Part shown: in pieces, positions 1 through 6,874 of the stretch
Layout of the letters: each line of letters starts with the position of its first letter
Position numbering within the stretch: the first letter of the stretch is position 1
Assembly: GCA_003531155.1 (NCBI GenBank)
Contig: DQHR01000026.1
Location: forward strand, 1 to 11,246
Direction: 5' to 3'
DNA from: Bacteroidales bacterium
Lineage (GTDB): Bacteria > Bacteroidota > Bacteroidia > Bacteroidales > Tenuifilaceae
Length of the DNA stretch: 11,246 nucleotides
Program-made: the position numbers and the translations under genes
The notes under the pieces: model-generated
Database searches by the model: none
The model's input: only the letters and a program-made list of their open reading frames with translations
Told to the model about the DNA's origin: nothing

Positions 1-1014
1 GCCGGACAAAACATCAGCGAAGACTATCTGTTCGAACTTCGCGAGTTGCTGAAGACCAAAGAATACGCTATGGCAGTGATTTCCAAATCGGGAACAACCA
101 CCGAACCTGCAATTGCATTCAGAATTTTGAAAAATCATATCGAAAAAAAATACGGAAAAGAAGAAGCAAAACAACGAATTGTTGCAGTTACCGATGAAAA
201 ACGTGGAGCTTTGAAACAAGTTGCAAACAACGAAGGTTACACAACTTTTGACATTGCCGACGATATTGGCGGACGATATTCAGTTTTAACTCCTGTTGGA
301 CTTTTGCCAATTGCAGTTGCTGGTTTCAATATTCGCAAATTGATTGACGGAGCAAAACATATCGAAAAAAAATCAGGAAATAATGTAGCTTTTGAAGAAA
401 ATATTTGTGCAGTTTATGCTGCAGCTCGAAATGCTTTGTACGAAAAAGGAAAAACCAACGAAATTTTGGTAAATTATGTTCCAAAACTTCATTTTGTGGC
501 TGAATGGTGGAAACAATTGTATGGCGAAAGCGAAGGAAAAGAAAACAAAGGAATTTTTCCTGCAAGTGTTGATTTTACTAGCGATTTGCACTCAATGGGA
601 CAATATATTCAAGAAGGTGAACGTATATTATTTGAAACCGTACTTAGTATTGGTTCTCCTACAAAAAGAATGTTAATACCAAACGATCCTGCAAACCTTG
701 ATCAACTAAACTTTTTGTCAGGGAAACGTTATTCCGAGGTAAATCGAATGGCCGAACAAGGAACTATTCTTGCTCATATTGATGGTGGTGTTCCCAGCAT
801 AAAAATAAATATTCCAGAATTAACACCATACTGGCTTGGCTATACCTTTTATTTCTTCGAAAGAGCTTGCGCACTGAGTGGTTATACGCTCAATGTTAAC
901 CCCTTTGATCAACCTGGGGTTGAGGAGTATAAAAAGAATATGTTTGCCCTACTTGGCAAACCTGGGTTTGAGGAGAAAGGCAAAGAACTTCGAAAAAGAT
1001 TGGGAGAGTTTTAG
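1..1014 (+). CDS. pgi: Glucose-6-phosphate isomerase, C-terminal part (5' end outside window)
   Basis: Interconverts glucose-6-phosphate and fructose-6-phosphate in the cytoplasm (glycolysis and gluconeogenesis). The reading frame is open from base 1, so the gene enters from the left. 337 codons are visible; Bacteroidetes enzymes are usually about 445 residues, so roughly the first 110 are missing. Both family signatures are present: DDIGGRYSVLTPVG (nt 259-300) and GYTLNVNPFDQPGVEEYKK (nt 880-936). The sugar-phosphate loop SKSGTTTEPA lies at nt 82-111, the QYIQEG segment carrying the likely catalytic glutamate at nt 601-618, the catalytic-region histidine in HIDGGVP at nt 775, and the conserved lysine near nt 931. 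The stop is TAG at 1012. An apparent TTG start at 46 is internal and should be ignored. Synonymous codon choice changes sharply after about nt 620 (see findings). A strong hairpin follows directly. Confidence 0.97.
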   Translation, partial: AGQNISEDYLFELRELLKTKEYAMAVISKSGTTTEPAIAFRILKNHIEKKYGKEEAKQRIVAVTDEKRGALKQVANNEGYTTFDIADDIGGRYSVLTPVGLLPIAVAGFNIRKLIDGAKHIEKKSGNNVAFEENICAVYAAARNALYEKGKTNEILVNYVPKLHFVAEWWKQLYGESEGKENKGIFPASVDFTSDLHSMGQYIQEGERILFETVLSIGSPTKRMLIPNDPANLDQLNFLSGKRYSEVNRMAEQGTILAHIDGGVPSIKINIPELTPYWLGYTFYFFERACALSGYTLNVNPFDQPGVEEYKKNMFALLGKPGFEEKGKELRKRLGEF

Positions 1015-1020
1015 TTTTGT

Positions 1021-1064
1021 TAATATAAAAAGGGTTCAAAATTATTTGAACCCTTTTTATATTA
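1021..1064. terminator. Bidirectional intrinsic terminator between pgi and the M61 gene
   Basis: Two perfect 20-bp arms (1021-1040 and 1045-1064) flank the 4-nt loop ATTA. The core AAAAAGGGTTCAAA/TTTGAACCCTTTTT gives a GC-containing stem with an A-run on one side and a T-run on the other, so it can end transcription from either strand. The two genes converge here. The TAA stop of the minus-strand M61 gene (1062-1064) forms the outermost three bases of the right arm. Confidence 0.93.
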
Positions 1065-2912
1065 TAAGATTACTTCCTTCAACCAATTCTCAAGTAGTTC
1101 TTTTTGTTGAGGAGTTGGGTTATCTTTTTTGTTGATTTTAAAACTTTTCTCAAATTTTGCTTCAAGTTTAACTTTTACCTCTCCCTTTTTGGTGCGATTA
1201 GCAATTATTAGTTTTACCTCATCACCTTTTTTATGAGAGTTTATAATTTCCTTCAACCTTAATTGTGTGGCTGCTTTGCCATCTATTTCTATAATTGTAT
1301 CCTGAGCACTTAAACCCGCATTATATGCGGGAGAATTCCATACAACAGACGAAATGATTAAGTTCTCTCCTTGCTCCCTAGAGTTTACTCCAAGCCAGCA
1401 CTCAGAAACTTCTTTTGAAATTGTATCAATTGATAAACCTGCCAGATCGAAATATTTTGGGTAATCGATATTTTTTAACGTTGAGGCATAGGTGAAGATT
1501 TCGTCTAAAGAACAACCGGCAATATTTTCACATTCATTCCGAAATTCATCATCTTTGAAACCCCTTCCCATTTGAATATGATACTTGTTGTAAAGTGTTC
1601 GCATAACATCATCGAGCGATTTTTTGCTGTTAGTTTCGTGTCGAATCTTTAAATCAAGCAACAAACACAAGGCAAGTCCTTTGTCGTAATATGATATTGT
1701 TGTGTTCTCGTTCCGACTAAAGAATTTAATCCAAGTATCGATGCTCGATTCTGTTGCCGATTGAAAAAGATGACCCGGAATATCTTCAAAATTTTTTATT
1801 CCATGCTCAAATTCTTGAAAAATTTCAGATTGGCTTAATAAGCCTGCTTTATTTAGTACCATGTATTCATAGTAAACGGTGCCACCTTCCGAGAGCCAAA
1901 GCATATTAGTAAAGTTTTCTTTACTGTAATCGAATGGCCCAAGGTTTATTGGTCGTATTCTTTTGATATTATATAAATGAAAGTATTCATGTGCTATAAA
2001 ACTTAACCAACGTTTGTAACCTCGTTCATCTTTAGGGTTATATGCTTTACCATTTGAAAAAACGGCCATTGAATTTGAATGTTCTAAACCTCCTCGTCCC
2101 TCTCCCATAACTAAGAAGGTGTAATGCTTGTAAGGTAGTTCACCCATTATCGATGCAGTTGATTCAACTATCTTTTTATAATCAATTGCAACCTTTGCTG
2201 TATCGAATTCTTTAGGGAATTCCATGGCTATATGGTGTGGAATCCCTTTTACATAAAAAGTCACGACTCCTTGGTTTCCAACAAGAATTGGACTATCGTA
2301 AAGTACGTCAAAGTTTGATGCGAAGAAAGTATTTGTTTTTTCTGAAACTATATCAAGCCCTGTTGATATTCGTTTCCATTCACTGTATGGCTTCACCTCT
2401 ACAGTTACAGGATGATTCAGCTGTCCATCCACAAACATGCAAACCCCAGCAGGTGAAATAAACGCTCTACCAGAATCCAGGAATGGATCTGCAACCGATT
2501 GATTGAACGCGTAAACACAATATTTCACGACAATTGTTTTCACATTTTCGGTTTTTATCCGCCATGTATTTTTATCAGTTTTCTCCCATGCCAGCGTTTT
2601 ACCTTCTTCATTCTCAGCCGAAAAACCGAAAATATTTTTCGGGAAGTTTGTAATAAAATAATAGCCAGGGGTCCAAACAGGAAGTTTGCAATCAACCGAA
2701 GGGCTATTTACCCCCTCATAGCGAAAAGTTACATTAAAAACGTGAGTATTTGGTTTATCCATTGTTATTGAATACTCCATTTTACTCTCAATTTTTGAGC
2801 ACTGTGGAAATAAAAGTAGTAGAGTAGCAAGAACTAGACATGAAAGTAAGATAAATGATACTTTCTTAACCCTGTCGGTCAATGAACTTAAAATGCATTT
2901 TTTTTCTTTCAT
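1062..2912 (-). CDS. M61 family (glycyl aminopeptidase-like) metallopeptidase with C-terminal PDZ domain, exported
   Basis: A zinc peptidase of family M61, whose founder is a glycyl aminopeptidase; the native substrate here is unknown. ATG at 2912 gives 616 aa. A TTG two codons upstream (2918) is possible but less likely. Residues 19-37 form a long hydrophobic segment after a basic N-terminus and end at C38. The sequence LLLLFPQC is only a poor lipobox, so a lipoprotein, a signal peptide or a membrane anchor are all possible; export is likely. The M61 N-terminal beta domain spans about 45-210. The catalytic part has GGLEH (274-278), HEYFHLYNIKRIRP (308-321, zinc ligands H308 and H312, general base E309), the third ligand in LSEGGTVYYE (E342), and SYYDKG (407-412). 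A PDZ domain occupies about 505-588. All key residues are intact. It lies downstream of the C1B peptidase gene on the same strand, with a terminator between them. Confidence 0.93.
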   Translation of the reverse strand: MKEKKCILSSLTDRVKKVSFILLSCLVLATLLLLFPQCSKIESKMEYSITMDKPNTHVFNVTFRYEGVNSPSVDCKLPVWTPGYYFITNFPKNIFGFSAENEEGKTLAWEKTDKNTWRIKTENVKTIVVKYCVYAFNQSVADPFLDSGRAFISPAGVCMFVDGQLNHPVTVEVKPYSEWKRISTGLDIVSEKTNTFFASNFDVLYDSPILVGNQGVVTFYVKGIPHHIAMEFPKEFDTAKVAIDYKKIVESTASIMGELPYKHYTFLVMGEGRGGLEHSNSMAVFSNGKAYNPKDERGYKRWLSFIAHEYFHLYNIKRIRPINLGPFDYSKENFTNMLWLSEGGTVYYEYMVLNKAGLLSQSEIFQEFEHGIKNFEDIPGHLFQSATESSIDTWIKFFSRNENTTISYYDKGLALCLLLDLKIRHETNSKKSLDDVMRTLYNKYHIQMGRGFKDDEFRNECENIAGCSLDEIFTYASTLKNIDYPKYFDLAGLSIDTISKEVSECWLGVNSREQGENLIISSVVWNSPAYNAGLSAQDTIIEIDGKAATQLRLKEIINSHKKGDEVKLIIANRTKKGEVKVKLEAKFEKSFKINKKDNPTPQQKELLENWLKEVIL

Positions 2913-3142
2913 AATCAATGCTTTTATTTGTTATATGCGTGCAGCAATAATTAATAGTTTAATGTATTGATATATTATTACTTGCTGACGCTAGTGTTGT
3001 GATGACTTAGTTGATATAATTTATATTAGTTAAGTTGATTAGAGAGTAGATTTATGAACTATCAATATTAACGAACTTATCTTATAAGTGGAAATATTTT
3101 ATTTGTATAGTTATAAAATAAATAGGAGCTATTATATGAAAA
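2913..3142. other. AT-rich intergenic region upstream of the M61 gene
   Basis: About 230 bases without a supportable gene. It should hold the M61 promoter, read on the minus strand, but I find no perfect TAnnTTTG element. The best partial match is TAAGTTCG at 3072-3079 (minus strand, 7 of 8) without a convincing -33 partner. No RNA gene or repeat family is evident. Confidence 0.5.
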
Positions 3143-3173
3143 ATAAACCCCGAATTTCGTTTTCGGGGTTTAT
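3143..3173 (-). terminator. Intrinsic terminator after the C1B aminopeptidase gene
   Basis: Perfect 12-bp arms, ATAAACCCCGAA (3143-3154) and its complement (3162-3173), enclose a 7-nt loop. Read on the minus strand the stem ends in a U-rich tract (TTTATTTTT, 3139-3147), as expected for an intrinsic terminator. It starts 26 bases past the C1B stop codon and separates this gene from the M61 gene downstream. Confidence 0.9.
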
Positions 3174-3198
3174 AAATTCACTTTATTTATGATGTTGT

Positions 3199-4587
3199 CT
3201 AAAACATTGGATCCCATGGAGGGCACATTGTTGGTTTTTGGTCAAGTACTTTTAAAATCTCAGGAGTTAAGAATTTCTTTTGAATTACAAAGCGGAACAT
3301 GTACTCGTTAAACCATTCATCGGTGAAGGTTAGGTATCCGTTTTGGCCACTATTACTACCCCAGCTATTCTCAAATTGCCATTTTATGGGCTGTTCATTC
3401 TTGTCGGTATCAAAAGCAATTAGCGCCATTCCGTGCGATGAGCCACTCTCCCGGGTAAGAATGCGAGCTTTTTTATCCATTCCAAATTTCATCCCATAAA
3501 TCGATTCATAATCGTAATTATCCAGCGAAAGAAGACCTTCTTTGCCATCAAGTTGTTGTCCTACATCACACGATGCGTAAAGAGGTTCGTTTGCTTTAAT
3601 CGATGCCATGCAAAGTTGCTTAATTACATCGTTAGGTAGGTTGATGTATTTCCAGTTAACACCCTCTTTTGTATTTCTATAGTTTTCAACCTCAAAATAT
3701 TGATAGTATGGGCGAGATGGGTTATTCATTATCATCACATAATCGCCATAAACGATGTTCGGAAGCACCTCTTTTAAGAACGAAATTGGAGTGTATGTTT
3801 TTGTGTCGCTTATCTTATCGTTTTTATCCCTAAAGCGCCATGCAAATTCTGTTGGCGGTTCTCCTAAATTGAGGCAAAGAATTCGATAAATGCTACCCAT
3901 CATTTTTATTTTCTCTTTTTGAATGTCCTCAGATTTTACTTTTTTATCAGCTAGCATCTCCCTCAAAATATAGCCCTGCTCGCGTATTTTCTGGTTAATA
4001 ATTCTCTGCAATTGTGAGGTGTTGGAACTACTATTCGTTTCTGGCATTACATTTTTTGGAACAACACCATATTTTTCAACAAGGTTGATGTATGAGCTCC
4101 ACATTCCTCCATCGTCAACAGGTGCCTTAAAAAACCATTCAACATACCTGTCGTCCCAAGGTTTCTGTGCTGTTGCTATAACATTTTCGAGGAATAGGTT
4201 TGATTTTTCGAATATATCCCAGAAATAGAGATAGTTTTCCGAAAATTCAAAAGTGCTCATGTTAAGTTTTTCAGCTACTTTGTTGCGGAATGTATTAAGA
4301 CTTGTAAACATCCAGCATCTTCCCGAACTTTTTTGGTCGGTGATATTACCCGTTTTAATTCGATATTTAAAGTAGTGATCGGTTTTACCAACATTTTCGC
4401 GGTTAACCACTAAATTCTTGATATCCGTGTTGGTTAAGGCATTGGTAATAGCCCTTGTTGAGGCATCGTTTTTATCGTAAGCCTTTCTGATTATACTTAG
4501 CTCAGCATTGCTGATACTTCCGTTTTGTGAGTGTACTAGGCTTGAGATCAATAATGCTCCAATGGTTAGTAAATAGGTTCCTCTCAT
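3199..4587 (-). CDS. Exported C1B cysteine aminopeptidase (bleomycin hydrolase / PepC family)
   Basis: A papain-fold aminopeptidase of family C1B that removes N-terminal residues from peptides. It has 462 aa, close to the usual 440-470. The catalytic residues are all present: Q85 and C91 in DQKSSGRCWMF (84-94), H385 in SGSSHGMALI, and N407 in WQFENSWG. Unlike the cytoplasmic enzymes it begins with a signal peptide (basic start, hydrophobic core 5-18, likely cleavage near S20/Q21), so it probably acts in the periplasm or outside the cell. The C-terminus ends in CPPWDPMF. In PepC and bleomycin hydrolase the WDPM element continues for several residues into the active-site cleft and enforces exopeptidase action; here only one residue follows it. 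The start ATG at 4587 is the only one that preserves the signal peptide. No clear promoter is seen in the 96-bp gap upstream, so co-transcription with the gene before it is possible. Confidence 0.94.
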   Translation of the reverse strand: MRGTYLLTIGALLISSLVHSQNGSISNAELSIIRKAYDKNDASTRAITNALTNTDIKNLVVNRENVGKTDHYFKYRIKTGNITDQKSSGRCWMFTSLNTFRNKVAEKLNMSTFEFSENYLYFWDIFEKSNLFLENVIATAQKPWDDRYVEWFFKAPVDDGGMWSSYINLVEKYGVVPKNVMPETNSSSNTSQLQRIINQKIREQGYILREMLADKKVKSEDIQKEKIKMMGSIYRILCLNLGEPPTEFAWRFRDKNDKISDTKTYTPISFLKEVLPNIVYGDYVMIMNNPSRPYYQYFEVENYRNTKEGVNWKYINLPNDVIKQLCMASIKANEPLYASCDVGQQLDGKEGLLSLDNYDYESIYGMKFGMDKKARILTRESGSSHGMALIAFDTDKNEQPIKWQFENSWGSNSGQNGYLTFTDEWFNEYMFRFVIQKKFLTPEILKVLDQKPTMCPPWDPMF

Positions 4588-4632
4588 ATAATAATTGTTT
4601 TTTTGGTTTAGACAGTTTATCTAAAGAAAGGT

Positions 4633-4653
4633 TTGACCTGATGTTAAGATCAA
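4633..4653 (-). terminator. Weak hairpin between the T9SS cargo gene and the C1B gene
   Basis: On the minus strand UUGAUCU pairs with AGGUCAA (one G-U pair) around a 7-nt loop, followed by a pyrimidine-rich stretch (ACCTTTCTTTAG). The stem is short and lacks a clean U-run, so it may be only a partial terminator or nothing at all. Confidence 0.2.
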
Positions 4654-4683
4654 GTTGAAAATATTGAATAAAAAAGGGTACAA

Positions 4684-5592
4684 TTATTTTTTCCCTCTAA
4701 AGATGTAGACAAATCCTTTTGCGCTCTCGTACTGTTTGTCTAAATCTTCAATGATATAGTAGTAAATCCCTTCAGGAAGTTCTTTACCATTGTCGTTTTT
4801 GCCATCCCAGTTTATAAAGTAGGCTTGGTTTTGATAAACCAAAGCACCAGTTCTGGTAAAAACCTTAAATACTAGGCGAGATGTTCCGCTAGTTTGTACA
4901 ATAAATTTATCGGCTATGCCATCGTCGTTAGGAGTAAAAACATTTGGAATGTCAGTAAGTTTAGCCTTGGTGGTAAAATCAGGGATAATATTAATTGTTT
5001 TAGTGTAGGTGCAAAATTTTGTTGGATCGGCAACATTCCATACCTTAAGCGTAACAGTATTTGAACCTGGAGTGGTGAACTCGTACCGGATGTTAGGGTA
5101 TTGATAATTTGGGTCAGTCAAAGCAACACCATTTACCGACCACTCAAATCGCATTGCTGTTATAGCGTTATTGGAAGAGAAAAAAAACGAACTTCGGAGT
5201 ACACGCACATATGTTACATTTGTGCTTGAGTCTAATCTTGCAATGAATGCTGCAGAGTTGGGTATAACCCTGCGCGTAATCGTTGAGTCATTACCGTTAA
5301 GCTTGAAGTTATAATCTACATCTAAAGCAGTAGAACTAACAGTTGAATATGAATGAGTCGCAATTGAATCAATTGCATTTGTATTACTATCTCCAAAGTC
5401 CCAACTAGTGAAAAGTGCAGGTACCGGTACTAGAGGTGTGAATTCAACTTTTGCTTCAGTTGTTGGATCGGTTACCTCAAGAAGTCTCCACACAAAACCC
5501 ACTGTATCTCTTGGTGCTTGTGCAAATAATCCATTGCTTACGGATAAAAGAATAATCAGGATGGCAATCCTAATTTGACCTGCTTTATGCAT
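4684..5592 (-). CDS. Secreted PKD-like protein with type IX (T9SS type B / CHU_C-like) C-terminal sorting domain
   Basis: 302 aa with an N-terminal signal peptide (hydrophobic 9-18, likely cleavage after FAQ, about residue 25). The body has a PKD-like segment at about 45-100 with the hallmark SWDFGDSNTN (63-72) and HSY (80-82), and a second Ig/PKD-like segment at about 125-200. The C-terminus (about 214-302) is a gliding-motility-associated type B sorting domain. It is recognised by IPNVFTPNDDGIADKF (215-230), a beta-rich stretch with VFTRTGALVYQNQ, NWDGKNDNGKELPEGIYYY (261-279), and the ending KGFVYIFRGKK. Such domains direct export through the type IX system to the cell surface or medium. 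No enzymatic domain is visible, so an adhesin or structural surface protein is my inference. It starts 49 bases after the permease gene ends and could share its promoter. TATATTTA (5613-5620, minus strand) is only a near match to a -7 element. Confidence 0.9.
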   Translation of the reverse strand: MHKAGQIRIAILIILLSVSNGLFAQAPRDTVGFVWRLLEVTDPTTEAKVEFTPLVPVPALFTSWDFGDSNTNAIDSIATHSYSTVSSTALDVDYNFKLNGNDSTITRRVIPNSAAFIARLDSSTNVTYVRVLRSSFFFSSNNAITAMRFEWSVNGVALTDPNYQYPNIRYEFTTPGSNTVTLKVWNVADPTKFCTYTKTINIIPDFTTKAKLTDIPNVFTPNDDGIADKFIVQTSGTSRLVFKVFTRTGALVYQNQAYFINWDGKNDNGKELPEGIYYYIIEDLDKQYESAKGFVYIFRGKK

Positions 5593-5641
5593 TTATTTAA
5601 CAATTGGTTGTGTAAATATAGTAAAACACATTTATCTGATT

Positions 5642-6742
5642 TTATATTTTCCGGGTTAATTTCTCAACAACCCTGAATTTATTGAAAAACTCCTTTGCAA
5701 AAACTCTTAAAACAGTATATGTTGGTATTGCTAGTAACATTCCAAGAATTCCTGCAATACTGCCAGCAATGAGTATCACAATAAATATTTCTAACGGGTG
5801 AGCATTTACGCTACTCGAGTAAATAAGAGGTTGGAAAAAAACATCATCGATTATACGTGTTGCAAGGAATACTAACAGGATATAGCCAATTAGAGGGATG
5901 ATTTGAGTTGTGAAATCGAGGTTGAGATTTGTGGCTACTCCAATTAATACAGCCATTATTGCGCCTGTTAGTGGACCAACGTAAGGGATAACATTAAGAA
6001 TACCTGCTAATAACCCAATTACAATGGCCGTGTCGAATTTTATTCCTATAATAAGTAGTCCAATGGTAATCAGCGTCATTATGCAAATACTTTGGATAAT
6101 AATCCCTATAAAGTATCTTCGTAAAAGATGATTAACGCTTTCTATCGCATGCTTAATTTGCACTTCGTATTTTTCTGGAAAAAGCATTATTAACCCATCA
6201 AAAAATAATTTCTCTTCTTTAAGAAAGAAAAATGTAATGAATGAGATTGAGAATGCAGCAATAAATAAATTCATCAGGATATTTGCTGTTGAACTGAAAA
6301 AGTCAGAGACCATTGTTGCGTTGAATACATGCGATAGTTTTTCTGAAAGAAATTCCTTTACTGAAAAATTGCTCGATGAAGGTAGATATTCTCTCACAAA
6401 TGCCTCGAAATCTGCAATTGGCTGAGAGAAATTATTAATCATATGCGAAATGTCAACTGTTCCAAGTTCGTTGGCTTGGTTGATTACAAGTGGAATCATC
6501 AATCTAAAGAAGGAGTAAAAGAATATCCAAATTATGATCAATGCAACGGCTGCACCAAGGGACTTTGGTAAGTGCCAATTTTTAATTTTAATTTTTGTAA
6601 TTAGATCAACGATGGGTTTCCCCATTAGGGATAGCACTGCTGATATTAATATGTAAACTACAATGGACGAGAAGTACCAAAGCAAAAAGCCAACAAGTGC
6701 AACTATTGCTCCAACGGTAATGTATTTTGCCAGTGTATTCAT
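5642..6742 (-). CDS. AI-2E family transporter (PerM / UPF0118-like membrane permease)
   Basis: 366 aa, the usual length for the family. There are about seven to eight membrane segments: two at 6-40, one at 62-86, one at 153-173, then a cluster at about 210-270, 280-297 and 316-347. A large soluble loop lies between the third and fourth (about 87-150). Family-typical sequence includes NVIPYVGPLTGAI (250-262), the DDVFFQPLIYSSSVNAHPLE stretch (299-318) and the glycine-rich tail GSIAGILGMLLAIPTYTVLR (327-346). Members have been tied to AI-2 export, ion exchange or other efflux, so the substrate cannot be read from sequence. It is the first gene of the minus-strand block and has the best promoter in the window directly upstream, giving a very short leader (about 10-20 nt). 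The start ATG at 6742 fits the hydrophobic N-terminus. Confidence 0.92.
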   Translation of the reverse strand: MNTLAKYITVGAIVALVGFLLWYFSSIVVYILISAVLSLMGKPIVDLITKIKIKNWHLPKSLGAAVALIIIWIFFYSFFRLMIPLVINQANELGTVDISHMINNFSQPIADFEAFVREYLPSSSNFSVKEFLSEKLSHVFNATMVSDFFSSTANILMNLFIAAFSISFITFFFLKEEKLFFDGLIMLFPEKYEVQIKHAIESVNHLLRRYFIGIIIQSICIMTLITIGLLIIGIKFDTAIVIGLLAGILNVIPYVGPLTGAIMAVLIGVATNLNLDFTTQIIPLIGYILLVFLATRIIDDVFFQPLIYSSSVNAHPLEIFIVILIAGSIAGILGMLLAIPTYTVLRVFAKEFFNKFRVVEKLTRKI

Positions 6743-6758
6743 TTTGTGTGATTTTTCT

Positions 6759-6789
6759 CAAACCTACATCAAATCTACTAAATTTCAAA
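6759..6789 (-). promoter_or_regulatory. Bacteroidetes-type promoter of the AI-2E permease gene
   Basis: On the minus strand TTTG (6786-6789) is followed after 19 bases by TAGGTTTG (6759-6766). This matches the Bacteroidetes -33 TTTG and -7 TAnnTTTG consensus with accepted spacing. The predicted start near 6752-6754 leaves about 10 nt before the ATG at 6742. Confidence 0.65.
6770..6777 (-). promoter_or_regulatory. Second -7 element (TAGATTTG) upstream of the permease gene
   Basis: A second perfect TAnnTTTG on the minus strand, 11 bases (about one helical turn) upstream of the first and inside its spacer. I see no matching -33 TTTG at the proper distance. It could be an alternative start site or a chance match. 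Confidence 0.35.
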
Positions 6790-6809
6790 ATATCCCTTTA
6801 TTGGATATT

Positions 6810-6817
6810 TATTTTTG
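6810..6817 (+). promoter_or_regulatory. -7 element (TATTTTTG) for the EamA transporter gene
   Basis: A perfect TAnnTTTG on the plus strand, 57 bases before the ATG at 6875. No good TTTG lies 19-21 bases upstream, so the -33 part is weak or absent. The predicted transcript would have a leader of about 50 nt. It points away from the permease promoter, making this a divergent control region. Confidence 0.45.
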
Positions 6818-6874
6818 CAGTAAGCTAAACTTGTTGTCATATTTTTCCTCTAATGTTCGTTTAACAATAATACT

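Noticed and set aside
46..48. TTG at 46 as the pgi start
   Set aside because: The frame is open to base 1 with conserved Pgi sequence upstream of it, so the gene is simply cut by the window edge.
911..975. Near-identical 17-bp repeat in pgi (911-927 and 959-975, 16 of 17 bases)
   Set aside because: Both copies encode conserved Pgi sequence (QPGVEE and KPGFEE) that is family-typical, so the DNA similarity follows from the protein and not from a repeat element.
3136..3192. An 18-codon plus-strand ORF preceded by AGGAG (3124-3128)
   Set aside because: It is almost entirely made of the terminator hairpin at 3143-3173, Bacteroidetes rarely rely on Shine-Dalgarno sites, and the peptide shows no recognisable feature. 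Most likely chance.
5019..5471. 12-bp direct repeat TTGTTGGATCGG at about 5019-5030 and 5460-5471
   Set aside because: It encodes ADPT and TDPT in two PKD-like parts of the same protein; short, isolated and without other repeat structure.
5613..5620. TATATTTA (minus strand) as a promoter for the T9SS cargo gene
   Set aside because: It matches 7 of 8 bases but has no TTTG at the right distance, and the gene may be read from the permease promoter.
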